Shown: positions 15,900-24,537 of the stretch, piece by piece
Layout: each line of letters starts with the position of its first letter
Numbering within the stretch: the first letter of the stretch is position 1
DNA from: Brevibacillus daliensis
GTDB lineage: Bacteria; Bacillota; Bacilli; Brevibacillales; Brevibacillaceae
NCBI RefSeq assembly: GCF_021245735.1
Contig: NZ_JAJISB010000001.1
Coordinates: forward strand, 434,001 to 498,000
DNA length: 64,000 bases
Reading direction: 5' to 3'
The notes under the pieces: generated by a model
Seen by the model: only the letters and a program-made list of their open reading frames with translations
Database searches by the model: none
What the model was told of the DNA's origin: nothing
Translations under genes and position numbers: made by a program

Positions 15900-17846
15900 T
15901 TATGGAAACGGATGCGGATGTGGATTGAGCTGTTCATACGTTAACGGCTGCTTCGTATATCCAAGCTCCATGGGCACTTGTAGTACCCGATCCAGTCCTT
16001 TAACGCGGGCCAGGTGATGTCCGAACGTCATCGGCAACATCCCCGGAATCAGCACTTTTACGCAATACAGTCCGTTCCGCAAGATTTCAGGTGTCGTCTG
16101 ATCCACCACGATCACATCAAGATTCAATCGGTGGAACGTCTGAAGAAGGGACTTCAAATCATCGGTTAAGTCGCCATACTTTGGCTTCTGCATGAATTCC
16201 TCTTCAAACGTTCGCAATGGACGATGATCATTCAGCAAAAATTGCAGGTGCTCTTCCGCTTCCGGCAAAGCGTATAGCATAGAATGATGCTCCATCTTTT
16301 TCACCAGAAACGGATCGTGGAACATACGCACATACTCTTCCCGGTTCGCCTCAAACTTCTCGTTGAATGTCAGCAACATGGCGGCCAATTCGTGGATTGA
16401 GCTTTTCAACGCCCGCACAGGATCTGGATGAGCGCCGCCCGCACAGATCAGATTGACTCCCTTTTCTTTCCTGTTTTTCGCCAGTGTCCAAACGCTGGGA
16501 ATCCCATTCTCCATCGTCGCGTTAAACACATAGACATCATAACCGGCCACCGCCTGCAAGCGTTCGAGCATCAAGCACAATTCCTGATCATGAATCGAAA
16601 AGGGGTCAATGCGCGGAAGAGGAAGCTCCGCATACCAAGTCATCAGGAATGAATCGCGCTCCACCACTTCCAAAATGGCGTAGAAAATAGCCTCTTCCAG
16701 ACTGCCACCCAACGCGCATCCGTTGGATGTTTCAAACACAAAGCAATCCTCATCGCCCATACCGTAATAGGCAAGCATCTCCGGAACCAAAATCGGGCGC
16801 TCTTGCAAGAACGAGTAGCCCCATACCCAGTACATAGGTCGGTCCGGATCAAACCGTACGAATGGAAAATCAGGCCTCTCATGCTGTTCCTCGGTGTGCA
16901 GCCCTACCTTGACGGGATCGAGCGCTTGATCCGCAAGATTGTGGAAACTGTCGCGGATCACGGTCCGCTTACCGCGAGGTGCAATTCCGCAGTACCGCTC
17001 CAAGCCCTCCAATATGGCCGTCATCTCGCTATCCTCATAAGAATGAGTCCGACCTGCTGTTCCCTCGTCCCCTGTGAACAACGGAAGATTCACACTTACA
17101 TCGGCAAAAGGTGACACCAGATCACGCAGTTTCTTATTCAAAAAGCCTGTCCGGTAATCCAGGTAATCTTTACTCAGAACTTTTTTGAGTTCATCCATTG
17201 GACGAGAGCGGTAACTGTCGACGCTGATCTTCGGATTGGGTTTTAGTGTAATTTGAGCTGCTAGCAAAGAATCATCGGGCATTTGACCGCAAAACTCACA
17301 TGCAGGTTCGGGCAGAAAGAAGTGGCGTGAGCTCTTTAACGTTTTCAGGTTGATCAAAAACACCCGTTCTTCCAAATGGGCTTGCCCGCCCGTCAGCACT
17401 CTCTTCGTCTCTGCCACAAGCACGTGAGCCATCTGCAAAAGTCCCGTATGCGATGCCCAGGCATCATGAGATGCTTCCCTGTGTTCACCCAGCCGCCGCT
17501 GTTGCAGCTCCCACATCTCTTTGCGGTCGCGTCCCGCCATCAGATACCGCAGATCCGCACACTGGGAACACCCCGGTGCACCAGGGCGAACCAGCGGTCC
17601 AACCGTGCCTTCACCAAATAAAACAAAACCGCGCAGCCAGGGAATACCAGAAGGCTGCAACACTTCTTCGGCCTCTCGATGTATGAATGGGTCCCAGGCA
17701 TCGTGCAACACCAGAGCCATTTGCGTGCCTTTCGGTATTCCGACCTTCAAATCATTTTGACGGACAACCTCGTATGGAGCAGACAGTTCATTGCATACGA
17801 AATCCGCTAGCCGCCCTTCTCCAACAACCAAAACGACTGTACTCAC
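15900..17846 (-). CDS. TOMM cyclodehydratase: truncated E1-like domain fused to YcaO
   Basis: ATP-dependent enzyme that converts Cys/Ser/Thr of the precursor into azolines. The 648-aa protein has an N-terminal E1/C-like part with two CxxC zinc pairs (C93/C96, C183/C186). The YcaO domain from about 205 carries ATP/Mg residues in ILEGLERYCG (278-287) and AILEVVERDSFLMTWY (390-405). It ends in a proline motif, NPHPHPFP, typical of active YcaO cyclodehydratases. Its start overlaps the preceding gene by 4 bp, implying coupling. Equivalent to the D protein of heterocycloanthracin clusters. Confidence 0.9.
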   Translation of the reverse strand: MSTVVLVVGEGRLADFVCNELSAPYEVVRQNDLKVGIPKGTQMALVLHDAWDPFIHREAEEVLQPSGIPWLRGFVLFGEGTVGPLVRPGAPGCSQCADLRYLMAGRDRKEMWELQQRRLGEHREASHDAWASHTGLLQMAHVLVAETKRVLTGGQAHLEERVFLINLKTLKSSRHFFLPEPACEFCGQMPDDSLLAAQITLKPNPKISVDSYRSRPMDELKKVLSKDYLDYRTGFLNKKLRDLVSPFADVSVNLPLFTGDEGTAGRTHSYEDSEMTAILEGLERYCGIAPRGKRTVIRDSFHNLADQALDPVKVGLHTEEQHERPDFPFVRFDPDRPMYWVWGYSFLQERPILVPEMLAYYGMGDEDCFVFETSNGCALGGSLEEAIFYAILEVVERDSFLMTWYAELPLPRIDPFSIHDQELCLMLERLQAVAGYDVYVFNATMENGIPSVWTLAKNRKEKGVNLICAGGAHPDPVRALKSSIHELAAMLLTFNEKFEANREEYVRMFHDPFLVKKMEHHSMLYALPEAEEHLQFLLNDHRPLRTFEEEFMQKPKYGDLTDDLKSLLQTFHRLNLDVIVVDQTTPEILRNGLYCVKVLIPGMLPMTFGHHLARVKGLDRVLQVPMELGYTKQPLTYEQLNPHPHPFP

Positions 17847-19780
17847 CGGGACTCCTCCTCACGCAGCACCACTCCATACACGCCTGCCAGCTCTTTTTTC
17901 AAAAATGGCTCAATAGCCAAATCCAAGAGGAAAAGCCGCATACGATTCCGTTTCAAAACCTGTAGGGCGGACTGCAAGACTTCCGTTTGCGTTGTATCGT
18001 CTAGTCCAGGAATCGTAAGGCTATTTAGCTCCAGTTCGTTCAGACGAACGGATGCACGGGACAACGCAAGCGACATGCGAAATTCCGCCTGATTTTGTGT
18101 CACTAGCAAGGCTTGTTGCAACGAGTTACGCAACGCCATGGTCACATTCAAACTTACACTACCAAACCAGCGATTGCCCGAACCGACCCACACTGCAGGG
18201 AAACCGAATACCTCTGTTCCTAATCCGATCCTCGGTGTTCCTTGTATGGTGGTTAATGCTTGCAAATAAAAACGGCAATGATCATCTTCTACCGTACTCA
18301 ACTGCACCTGAAAAAAATGAGGATTCTCCTCCATCTTCTGCTTGCTCATTTCTTGGAGCAAACACTTCTGCAACCCTCGGCTGACACCCTCCGCCGCGGT
18401 CTCCCCCGCTCCGACTCCGACAAAATCATGTGGATCTTGCTTTTGTCCCGTCAAGAACACGGGAACTATACGAGATACATACGCTTCTATTCCGGTCAGC
18501 CCCGCTTCCTTCCGAGCCTCCTCATGTGACATACCTGTGCACACCATCTCCGGCAACAACTCGGCCGGTCCCTCCGACAGCGGGTCCGTTGCCTGAATGC
18601 GGCACTGGGACAAAGGAAGCTGCTTCAATTCCCCCTCCTCCCAGATGTGGAAAATCCCTGTTTCTCTTGATGTCAGTGTGCTGAAGTAAGGGATCAGACC
18701 ATTCGACTCACTTGGGTCCTTTTTTTGTTCGAGGTGTCCATCAAGATCTTCTATCCATTCGACCTTCGTTTTTCCTGTCACCAACGGGTGAGGCATGAAC
18801 GAATGCCAGTTTCCTTCCAACGTCTCCAGATCAAGTAGGTAGACCTTATTCTTCGGTTCCGATTCGTTCACCGCCGTAATGAACTTGAACAATTCAAATA
18901 CGACCACATTCGCCAGCATCGCTCCTGCAGTAGAAGAAAATGCATGCAGCCTTTCGTCTTTTACGAGCGCGGATTGGTGTATACGGCGCCACGCCGACTC
19001 CCAGCATTCCTCAGAGTCTGGATGCACAAGCAGTCCCGCCACACCCGCCTGCTTCACACAGATCGCAGCTAGCAGCACCTTGCCCTCTTCCCTGCAAACA
19101 GCTTGAAGGCCCCGCAGTTCCTCTACATTACCCTCCTGAGATACGTACAAAATCGCATCAAACGACTGCACAGCCTCGCGCCAAGTATTTAATCCCTCCA
19201 CCTGTAGCACAAGCTCCTTTATGGTTACCTCGGGGTCCGTCTTGCGGGCATGAGATGTCAGTTCCTCTATCCGTTGGCGATTCGTTGGCAGCACATGATT
19301 GACCAGCATGTGGAACCTGGACAAGCCGGAATCAAGCAACGCCGCAATCAATGAGACAAAGATCGGACCGGAGCCGATCGCCAGCACTTTAGCCTGACGA
19401 TAAGACATGAAACGATAAGCACCAGAATCAGCCAGATTACTTATAAATTCAATTTGTGAAGCGTACTTTTTGCAAATCTTGTCCGTAAGCTGATGCGGGC
19501 GATCTTGGCTCACATCCTGAACAAAACCATTTTGGAATAAATTTTCTGCGATTTCAAACACACGATCTCGATATTCTTTCGGCAATCTGTCCGTCAGCTC
19601 GCCCAACGTGTTCTCCCCGTTAAACACCGGCAACAGTTTTTCAATCCACTGATCAATGCCATTGCCTTCCATACGAAATGAGCCTACGTTATTCCGAAAA
19701 TACACATTTCCCTTTGCATCAGGGAGAAAAAAAGTATCCCTTTTCACTTTCAGACGCATAGAAGAGTCTAATTGTGTCAT
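17843..19780 (-). CDS. Ocin-ThiF-like partner (F protein; thiazole-containing bacteriocin maturation protein)
   Basis: A 645-aa protein matching the family annotated as putative thiazole-containing bacteriocin maturation protein, whose HcaF member binds the precursor leader and presents it to the cyclodehydratase. The N-terminal 100 residues (KRDTFFLPDAKGNVYFRNN...) resemble a leader-recognition domain. The central part has the Rossmann pattern VLAIGSGPIFVSLIAALLDSGL (about 131-152) without catalytic E1 cysteines, and the last 250 residues are a YcaO-like fold that seems to lack the ATP motifs. AAGGAGG precedes the ATG at 19780. Second gene of the operon. Confidence 0.85.
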   Translation of the reverse strand: MTQLDSSMRLKVKRDTFFLPDAKGNVYFRNNVGSFRMEGNGIDQWIEKLLPVFNGENTLGELTDRLPKEYRDRVFEIAENLFQNGFVQDVSQDRPHQLTDKICKKYASQIEFISNLADSGAYRFMSYRQAKVLAIGSGPIFVSLIAALLDSGLSRFHMLVNHVLPTNRQRIEELTSHARKTDPEVTIKELVLQVEGLNTWREAVQSFDAILYVSQEGNVEELRGLQAVCREEGKVLLAAICVKQAGVAGLLVHPDSEECWESAWRRIHQSALVKDERLHAFSSTAGAMLANVVVFELFKFITAVNESEPKNKVYLLDLETLEGNWHSFMPHPLVTGKTKVEWIEDLDGHLEQKKDPSESNGLIPYFSTLTSRETGIFHIWEEGELKQLPLSQCRIQATDPLSEGPAELLPEMVCTGMSHEEARKEAGLTGIEAYVSRIVPVFLTGQKQDPHDFVGVGAGETAAEGVSRGLQKCLLQEMSKQKMEENPHFFQVQLSTVEDDHCRFYLQALTTIQGTPRIGLGTEVFGFPAVWVGSGNRWFGSVSLNVTMALRNSLQQALLVTQNQAEFRMSLALSRASVRLNELELNSLTIPGLDDTTQTEVLQSALQVLKRNRMRLFLLDLAIEPFLKKELAGVYGVVLREEESR

Positions 19781-19883
19781 GTTACTCCTCCTTACCGTTA
19801 GCCGTTCCCAAAATGACGCGTCAACACCTTCACCGTAATCTTATGTATGACTATTTGTCCCTCATACCTGAACTTTTAGAGAA

Positions 19884-19925
19884 ATAGCCCCTGCTATCCA
19901 AACATTTTGACTATGCAGGGGCTAT
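19884..19925 (-). terminator. Intercistronic hairpin between TOMM precursor and maturation genes
   Basis: ATAGCCCCTGC (19884-19894) pairs perfectly with GCAGGGGCTAT (19915-19925). On the minus strand the trailing sequence TTCTCTAAAAG is only weakly U-rich, so it probably acts as a partial terminator or RNA stabiliser. Either would make precursor mRNA exceed enzyme mRNA. Confidence 0.6.
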
Positions 19926-19963
19926 CTCTTTTTCTCAGGTAACTCAAAGTTGCCTTTAGGAAC

Positions 19964-20221
19964 CTAGAAGCAACGGGAACAACGACTGCATCGAGAGCAA
20001 TTGAAGAAGATGCAAAAACAGCTACAGGAACAACTGCACGAACAACTGCATGAACTGCATGAACAGCTACAGGAACAACTGCACGAGCAGTGGTGACACC
20101 GTCCGCATCTTCTCTGAACTAGCATTGCATCTTGCTCACTTTCATTTTCCCAAGGCGATACATCTCTACCCTCGAATTTGTCAACCTTCAACTTTTTAAG
20201 TTCGTTTTGGAAATCATCCAT
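19964..20221 (-). CDS. TOMM/LAP bacteriocin precursor with Cys-Ser repeat core (heterocycloanthracin family)
   Basis: An 85-aa RiPP precursor. ATG at 20221 with GGAGG 8 bases upstream. The leader (about 1-38: MDDFQNELKKLKVDKFEG... LVQRR) matches the DFQxELxxLxxxxF style of heterocycloanthracin precursors. The core contains 19 Cys and 15 Ser: CGRCHH, then two blocks of five Cys-Ser dipeptides plus a Cys (45-55 and 58-68) joined by Ser-Ser, then FCIFFN and three CSR units ending RCF. Almost every core residue is cyclisable. First gene of the four-gene operon; no exporter or immunity gene is adjacent. Confidence 0.9.
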   Translation of the reverse strand: MDDFQNELKKLKVDKFEGRDVSPWENESEQDAMLVQRRCGRCHHCSCSCSCSCSCSSCSCSCSCSCSCFCIFFNCSRCSRCSRCF

Positions 20222-20403
20222 GATTACTACCTCCAGCATCCAAATATGATACTTAGTAAACTTTTGCCGAATGGGTGAAGCTATCCAATACATGAATACC
20301 CATCAGCGAATATACACTACATGTATGACAGATCATCCTTGATTGGTTCCTCCTGCAAAAGCCTATTTTGGAGATTAGAGTATGTCCCTGAAAAATATGC
20401 CAA

Positions 20404-20434
20404 AAAAGCCACCTCCCAAGTGGAAAGTGGCCCT
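20404..20434 (-). terminator. Terminator upstream of the TOMM precursor
   Basis: Minus-strand hairpin GCCACTTTCC / GGGAGGTGGC with a six-T tail. It isolates the TOMM operon from upstream transcription, so the precursor promoter must lie within 20222-20404, where I see no convincing sigma-A boxes. Confidence 0.6.
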
Positions 20435-20497
20435 TCATGTAAACTGCTCACCGATGTAGAAATCTCCACACCCAACTAACGGGTGTGGGGATTGTTT

Positions 20498-20640
20498 TTA
20501 CGCCTGCATGTGTCGTTCGACTTTTTCTACAAATTTGCCCATTAATTGCTCGAGCAATTGCTTGCCCATCTCATCCGTAAATTGACCTGCCTCATCGAAC
20601 TTCGTATAGAGGTGCGGAACCAATACTTCCGGGTCGCATA
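20498..20640 (-). pseudogene. C-terminal remnant of a NADPH-dependent FMN reductase-like gene
   Basis: The minus frame reads DPEVLVPHLYTKFDEAGQF ... VEKVERHMQA-stop, resembling the C-terminus of small NAD(P)H-dependent FMN/azo reductases. Homology seems to cease near 20640 and no start or N-terminal domain is present. A hairpin (CCACACCC / GGGTGTGG, 20467-20488) follows. This is debris between the TOMM operon and rplT. Confidence 0.5.
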
Positions 20641-20694
20641 TATTCCTACTAGTGGTATTTTCGAAAATATGAGCGTAATCCAGTAAACATAGAC

Positions 20695-20728
20695 AAAAAA
20701 GGACTGCCGAAATAATCGGCAGTCCTTC
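20695..20728 (-). terminator. Terminator of infC-rpmI-rplT
   Basis: Minus-strand hairpin AAGGACTGCCGA / TCGGCAGTCCTT followed by six Ts. Confidence 0.9.
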
Positions 20729-20743
20729 TCACACTGAACACTA

Positions 20744-21103
20744 TTACGCGTTCAGTTTAGCTTTTGCAACTTCAGCTAGGCTATCGAAACCAGCTTTATC
20801 GTTAACAGCTAGGTCAGCTAGCATTTTGCGGTTTACTTCAACGTCAGCCAATTTCAAACCGTGCATTAGACGGCTGTAAGACAAACCGTTCATGCGAGCT
20901 TGTGCGTTGATACGAGTGATCCACAGTTTGCGGAAGTCACGTTTTTTCTGACGACGGTCGCGATAAGCGTACATCAGAGATTTCATTACTTGCGAATTAG
21001 CGGATTTAAACAGACGGTGTTTAGAACCAAAGTATCCTTTGGCCATTTTCAATACTTTTTTATGACGACGACGTGTCACAATGCCACCTTTAACTCTTGG
21101 CAT
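20744..21103 (-). CDS. rplT: 50S ribosomal protein L20
   Basis: 119-aa r-protein with the family opening [24 protein letters not shown] and the RNA-binding basic N-terminal arm. It binds 23S rRNA early in assembly and, in Firmicutes, represses its own operon through the L20 leader seen at 22069-22235. AGGAGG upstream. Third gene of infC-rpmI-rplT. Confidence 0.98.
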   Translation of the reverse strand: MPRVKGGIVTRRRHKKVLKMAKGYFGSKHRLFKSANSQVMKSLMYAYRDRRQKKRDFRKLWITRINAQARMNGLSYSRLMHGLKLADVEVNRKMLADLAVNDKAGFDSLAEVAKAKLNA

Positions 21104-21208
21104 AATTAATTCCTCCTGATCTTTAGCATGGCGGTCCGCTTCATTCAGACGCTTATGGAGCTCATGCTAGCTATATTTTCGTAAAAGATAAGAGCAAAAA
21201 TCCAGATC

Positions 21209-21406
21209 TTACATGTAAGTAAGCAATTGTTCAATGCGTTTTTGGTCACCTTTAGCTACCAAACCGCCTTTGCGAAGATGACGCTTAGCTTTTGTGCTTT
21301 TGTTAGCAAACAAGTGGCTAGTGTAAGCAGAATCACGTTTTAGACGACCGCTACCAGTCTTTTTGAAACGTTTTGCTGCTCCACGGTGAGTTTTCATTTT
21401 AGGCAT
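21209..21406 (-). CDS. rpmI: 50S ribosomal protein L35
   Basis: 65-aa basic r-protein ([20 protein letters not shown]), the standard L35 sequence and length, between infC and rplT. AGGAGG lies just upstream of the ATG at 21406. Confidence 0.98.
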   Translation of the reverse strand: MPKMKTHRGAAKRFKKTGSGRLKRDSAYTSHLFANKSTKAKRHLRKGGLVAKGDQKRIEQLLTYM

Positions 21407-21430
21407 TAGAAAATCCTCCTGTCTCGTATC

Positions 21431-21949
21431 CTATTTATCCGTTTTCGGAGCCAAAATCATGATCATGCTACGACCTTCGATTTTAGGCTTACGCTCAACT
21501 GTTGCGATTTCTTCCACATCAGCTGCTACGCGCTCCAGCACTTGCTGCCCGATTCCGGAGTGGGTGATTTCACGACCGCGAAAGCGAATAGTGCATTTCA
21601 CTTTGTCTTCATCTCCCAGAAACTTACGCACATTGCGAAGTTTCGTTTGAAAATCGTGTTCTTCAATGTTAGAAGAAAAACGAACTTCTTTTAATTCGAC
21701 GATCTTTTGATTCTTGCGAGCTTCCTTCTCTTTTTTCGCCTGCTCATATTTGAACTTACCAAAGTCCATGATACGGCATACTGGCGGCTTAGCAGTAGGA
21801 GCTACGTTTACAAGATCTAGTTCTGCTTCTTGAGCAATACGCAGTGCTTCTCTGATCGGTACTACACCTAGCTGGTCACCATTCTGACCAATCAAGCGAA
21901 CTTCTCGAGCACGAATCGCCTCATTCACCAACATTTGATCCTTGCTAAT
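21431..21949 (-). CDS. infC: Translation initiation factor IF-3 (AUU start)
   Basis: IF-3 keeps 30S subunits free and checks start-codon and initiator tRNA pairing. The frame contains [12 protein letters not shown], the linker [16 protein letters not shown] and the C-terminal [13 protein letters not shown] place the start at ATT (complement of 21947-21949), giving [19 protein letters not shown] (172 aa). GGAGGT lies properly spaced upstream of the ATT, and Geobacillus IF-3 begins SKDxxINE after an AUU codon. The internal ATG at 21934 has no ribosome site. AUU allows IF-3 to repress its own synthesis. Confidence 0.93.
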   Translation of the reverse strand: MSKDQMLVNEAIRAREVRLIGQNGDQLGVVPIREALRIAQEAELDLVNVAPTAKPPVCRIMDFGKFKYEQAKKEKEARKNQKIVELKEVRFSSNIEEHDFQTKLRNVRKFLGDEDKVKCTIRFRGREITHSGIGQQVLERVAADVEEIATVERKPKIEGRSMIMILAPKTDK

Positions 21950-22068
21950 GATTTGCCACCTCCATATTGTTTCGAGAGCAAAAACGGATAGTAGAAAAGC
22001 TATCTATTTTAGTTGAAAATAGGCTTTTCAACCCGCATGGACGATCTGTATAGGAAGTCGTCCATGCA

Positions 22069-22235
22069 AAAAATGCGGACGCCATAGCGCCCGCATTAGT
22101 CTCACCTTTAGCAAATACAACGAAATGAATCGGAGGCTTTGCCTACGTTAGACCCGTCAACTGTCTACTTAGACGTCGATTCAGGTGAGAAGCAGGGCGC
22201 TTCTGCTTGATTCTCGAAATGTGTGTTTTACACCT
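22069..22235 (-). ncRNA. L20 leader RNA (ribosomal protein autoregulation)
   Basis: The 5' leader of infC-rpmI-rplT contains the hairpin AGAAGCAGGGCGCTTCT, conserved CCTGAATCGACG- and CAAAGCCTCCGATTC-like segments that mimic the L20 site on 23S rRNA. It ends in a terminator AATGCGGGCGC / GCGTCCGCATT with six Ts (about 22069-22100). A further hairpin (GCATGGACGA...TCGTCCATGC, 22033-22068) lies between it and infC. Confidence 0.85.
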
Positions 22236-22240
22236 ACATA

Positions 22241-22269
22241 ATATTACAGGTACAATAGGCAATTGTCAA
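22241..22269 (-). promoter_or_regulatory. sigma-A promoter of infC operon
   Basis: TTGACA (complement of 22264-22269), 17-base spacer, TAATAT (complement of 22241-22246), directly upstream of the L20 leader and just after thrS. Confidence 0.85.
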
Positions 22270-22278
22270 GCCTGATCT

Positions 22279-24192
22279 TTATTTACGGGTAGAAATTTCT
22301 TCCAGAAGATGAGCAACTACTTCATCAACCGGTTTGCTGCCTAAGTCGCCTTCCCCGCGTTTACGAACAGAGAGTGCTCCCTCTTCCATCTCTTTTTCCC
22401 CAATAACCAGCATGTAAGGAATTTTTTCCATTTGTGCTTCACGGATTTTGTAACCGATTTTTTCATTACGGGAATCCAGTTCCACACGAATGCCAGCTTC
22501 CATCATTTTTTTGCGAACTTCTTTGGCAAATGGTACGTGTACCTCGTTAATTGTCATCAGGCGAGCCTGGATTGGAGACAACCAAGTTGGGAATGCACCC
22601 GCATAATGTTCAACCAGAATACCAATGAAGCGGTCAATAGAACCATACATGGCACGGTGAAGAACAACTGGGCGATGCTTCTCGTTATCTTGTCCGATAT
22701 AGCTCAGGTCAAATTTCTCAGGAAATTGGAAGTCAAGTTGGATCGTTCCGCACTGATGGCTACGTTTTAATGCATCCGTAATCTGGAAGTCAATTTTTGG
22801 ACCGTAGAATGCTCCATCGCCTTCATTTATGTCATATTCACGACCCATTTTATCCAACACATTTTTCAGGGAGTTTTCTGCAAGATCCCATAGCTCATCA
22901 GATCCCATGGAATCTTCTGGACGTGTGGATAGCTCAATGGAATATGTGAAACCAAATACGCTATAAATTTTATCAATCAATTGAATCATGTTCGTGATTT
23001 CTTCTTCAATCTGATCAGGTCGTACGAACACATGCGCATCATCTTGACAGAATGTACGAACGCGAAGCATACCATTTAGAGCTCCTGAGAACTCATGGCG
23101 ATGCACCTGCCCGAACTCGGAGTAACGGATTGGCAGATCACGGTAGGAGTGCATTTCACTCTTATAAATCAACATGTGACCTGGGCAGTTCATTGGTTTA
23201 AGGGCAAACGTAGTGTTATCTACCTCAGAGAAGTACATATTCTCATGGTAGTGATCCCAGTGACCTGATTGCTCCCACAGGCGTTTGTTCATCATAAATG
23301 GTGTACGTACTTCTTCATAGTCAGCCAACTCTTGCAGACGACGGGAGAAGTTCTCCAACTGAGTACGAACAGTCATACCCTTTGGCAGGTAGAATGGCAT
23401 ACCAGGAGCTTCTTCGGAGAACATATACAAGTTCAATTCTTTACCCAGTTTACGATGGTCGCGTTTTTTCGCCTCTTCCAGGAAGTGCAGATACTCGTCC
23501 ATGTCCGCTTTTTTCGGGAAAGCTGTTCCGTATACGCGTTGAAGCACTTGATTGTCTGAGTTTCCGCGCCAGTAAGCACCCGCGATACTCATCAATTTGA
23601 AGGATTTAATATGTCCAGTGGAAGGAAGATGCGGTCCACGGCACAGGTCAAAGAATTCGCCCTGGTAATACATTGTGATCGTGGAATCCTCTGGCAGATC
23701 ACGGATCAGTTCCAGTTTCAAATGATCGTTCAGCTCTGTAAAAATGCCCAATGCTTCTTCACGGCTAACTTCCTTGCGCTCGATAGACAAGTTCTCCTTG
23801 ATGATTTTGTTCATTTCCGCTTCAATTTTGCCCAGATCTTCTGGAGTCAAGCTAACCGGAATGTCCATATCATAGTAGAACCCATCTTCAATAACTGGTC
23901 CAATACCTAGCTTTACATCAGCTCCATACAAACGTTTTACCGCTTGTGCCAGTAAGTGAGCAGAACTGTGACGATATACCTCTAGGCCGTCCGCTGTATC
24001 AAGTGTCACGATTTCCACTTGGGAATCCTCATTAATTGGAGCATAAACGTCTACTACCTTACCGTTTACTTTCCCTGCAACTGCTTTTTTCTTTAGGCTG
24101 GTGCTGATTGAGCCTGCGATATCTTCTACGGATACACCAGCTTCATACTCTCTTACAGCGCCGTCTGGAAATGTAATTTTCACCTGTGCCAT
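22279..24192 (-). CDS. thrS: Threonyl-tRNA synthetase
   Basis: 637-aa class II synthetase charging tRNA-Thr. Domains in order: TGS (about 1-62), editing domain with HSSAHLLAQAV and the CRGPHLPSTG zinc site, and the catalytic core with motif 2 RTFCQDDAHVF, motif 3 near RPVVLHRAMYGSIDRF and the C-terminal anticodon domain. Start at 24192 (MAQVKITF) is set by AAAGGAAGGA; a longer frame from 24216 overlaps that site. Controlled by the T-box upstream. Lies downstream of ytxC as in B. subtilis. Confidence 0.97.
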   Translation of the reverse strand: MAQVKITFPDGAVREYEAGVSVEDIAGSISTSLKKKAVAGKVNGKVVDVYAPINEDSQVEIVTLDTADGLEVYRHSSAHLLAQAVKRLYGADVKLGIGPVIEDGFYYDMDIPVSLTPEDLGKIEAEMNKIIKENLSIERKEVSREEALGIFTELNDHLKLELIRDLPEDSTITMYYQGEFFDLCRGPHLPSTGHIKSFKLMSIAGAYWRGNSDNQVLQRVYGTAFPKKADMDEYLHFLEEAKKRDHRKLGKELNLYMFSEEAPGMPFYLPKGMTVRTQLENFSRRLQELADYEEVRTPFMMNKRLWEQSGHWDHYHENMYFSEVDNTTFALKPMNCPGHMLIYKSEMHSYRDLPIRYSEFGQVHRHEFSGALNGMLRVRTFCQDDAHVFVRPDQIEEEITNMIQLIDKIYSVFGFTYSIELSTRPEDSMGSDELWDLAENSLKNVLDKMGREYDINEGDGAFYGPKIDFQITDALKRSHQCGTIQLDFQFPEKFDLSYIGQDNEKHRPVVLHRAMYGSIDRFIGILVEHYAGAFPTWLSPIQARLMTINEVHVPFAKEVRKKMMEAGIRVELDSRNEKIGYKIREAQMEKIPYMLVIGEKEMEEGALSVRKRGEGDLGSKPVDEVVAHLLEEISTRK

Positions 24193-24266
24193 GATTGTTG
24201 TTCCTTCCTTTCTCATCTACATAAATAGTAACTACATGCCTCTTCATAACTCATCTTCGAAGACGC

Positions 24267-24530
24267 AAAAAACGCCCATCCCAATAAAGGGACGAGCGCT
24301 ATTCTCGTGGTACCACCCTAGTTCAGATTTACGCCAAATAAACAGGAACGTAAATCCCTCCAGAAAAAGATAACGGCATAAAGCCGGCTAGCAGTTAATC
24401 GGCATTTGCCTTTCCCTGCAGCTACTTGAAGGGGGTAGATTATTATTCGTTACGTAGCAGGCTTGCAGCCGATGACCCGCTTCTCTATGACGAACGATAT
24501 AACATCCATGTCCTTCTCACTGTATTTTCA
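24267..24530 (-). ncRNA. T-box riboswitch (threonine)
   Basis: Contains the invariant T-box AGGGTGGTACCACG (complement of 24306-24319) and the stem I GA-motif region AGAGAAGCGGG. The terminator CGCTCGTCCC / GGGATGGGCG ends in six Ts (24267-24298). A plausible ACC (Thr) specifier lies in AATCTACCCCC. Uncharged tRNA-Thr would stabilise the antiterminator and turn thrS on. Confidence 0.93.
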
Positions 24531-24537
24531 CTATGGT

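Noticed and set aside
17376..17965. Several overlapping plus-strand ORFs opposite the TOMM YcaO and F genes
   Set aside because: They overlap one another in different frames and result from few stop codons in GC-rich antisense DNA.
20253..20336. 27-codon minus-strand ORF (MICHTCSVYSLMGIH...) just upstream of the TOMM precursor, perhaps a second peptide
   Set aside because: The AGGAGG is 12 bases from its ATG, no leader motif is shared with the precursor and only two cysteines occur.
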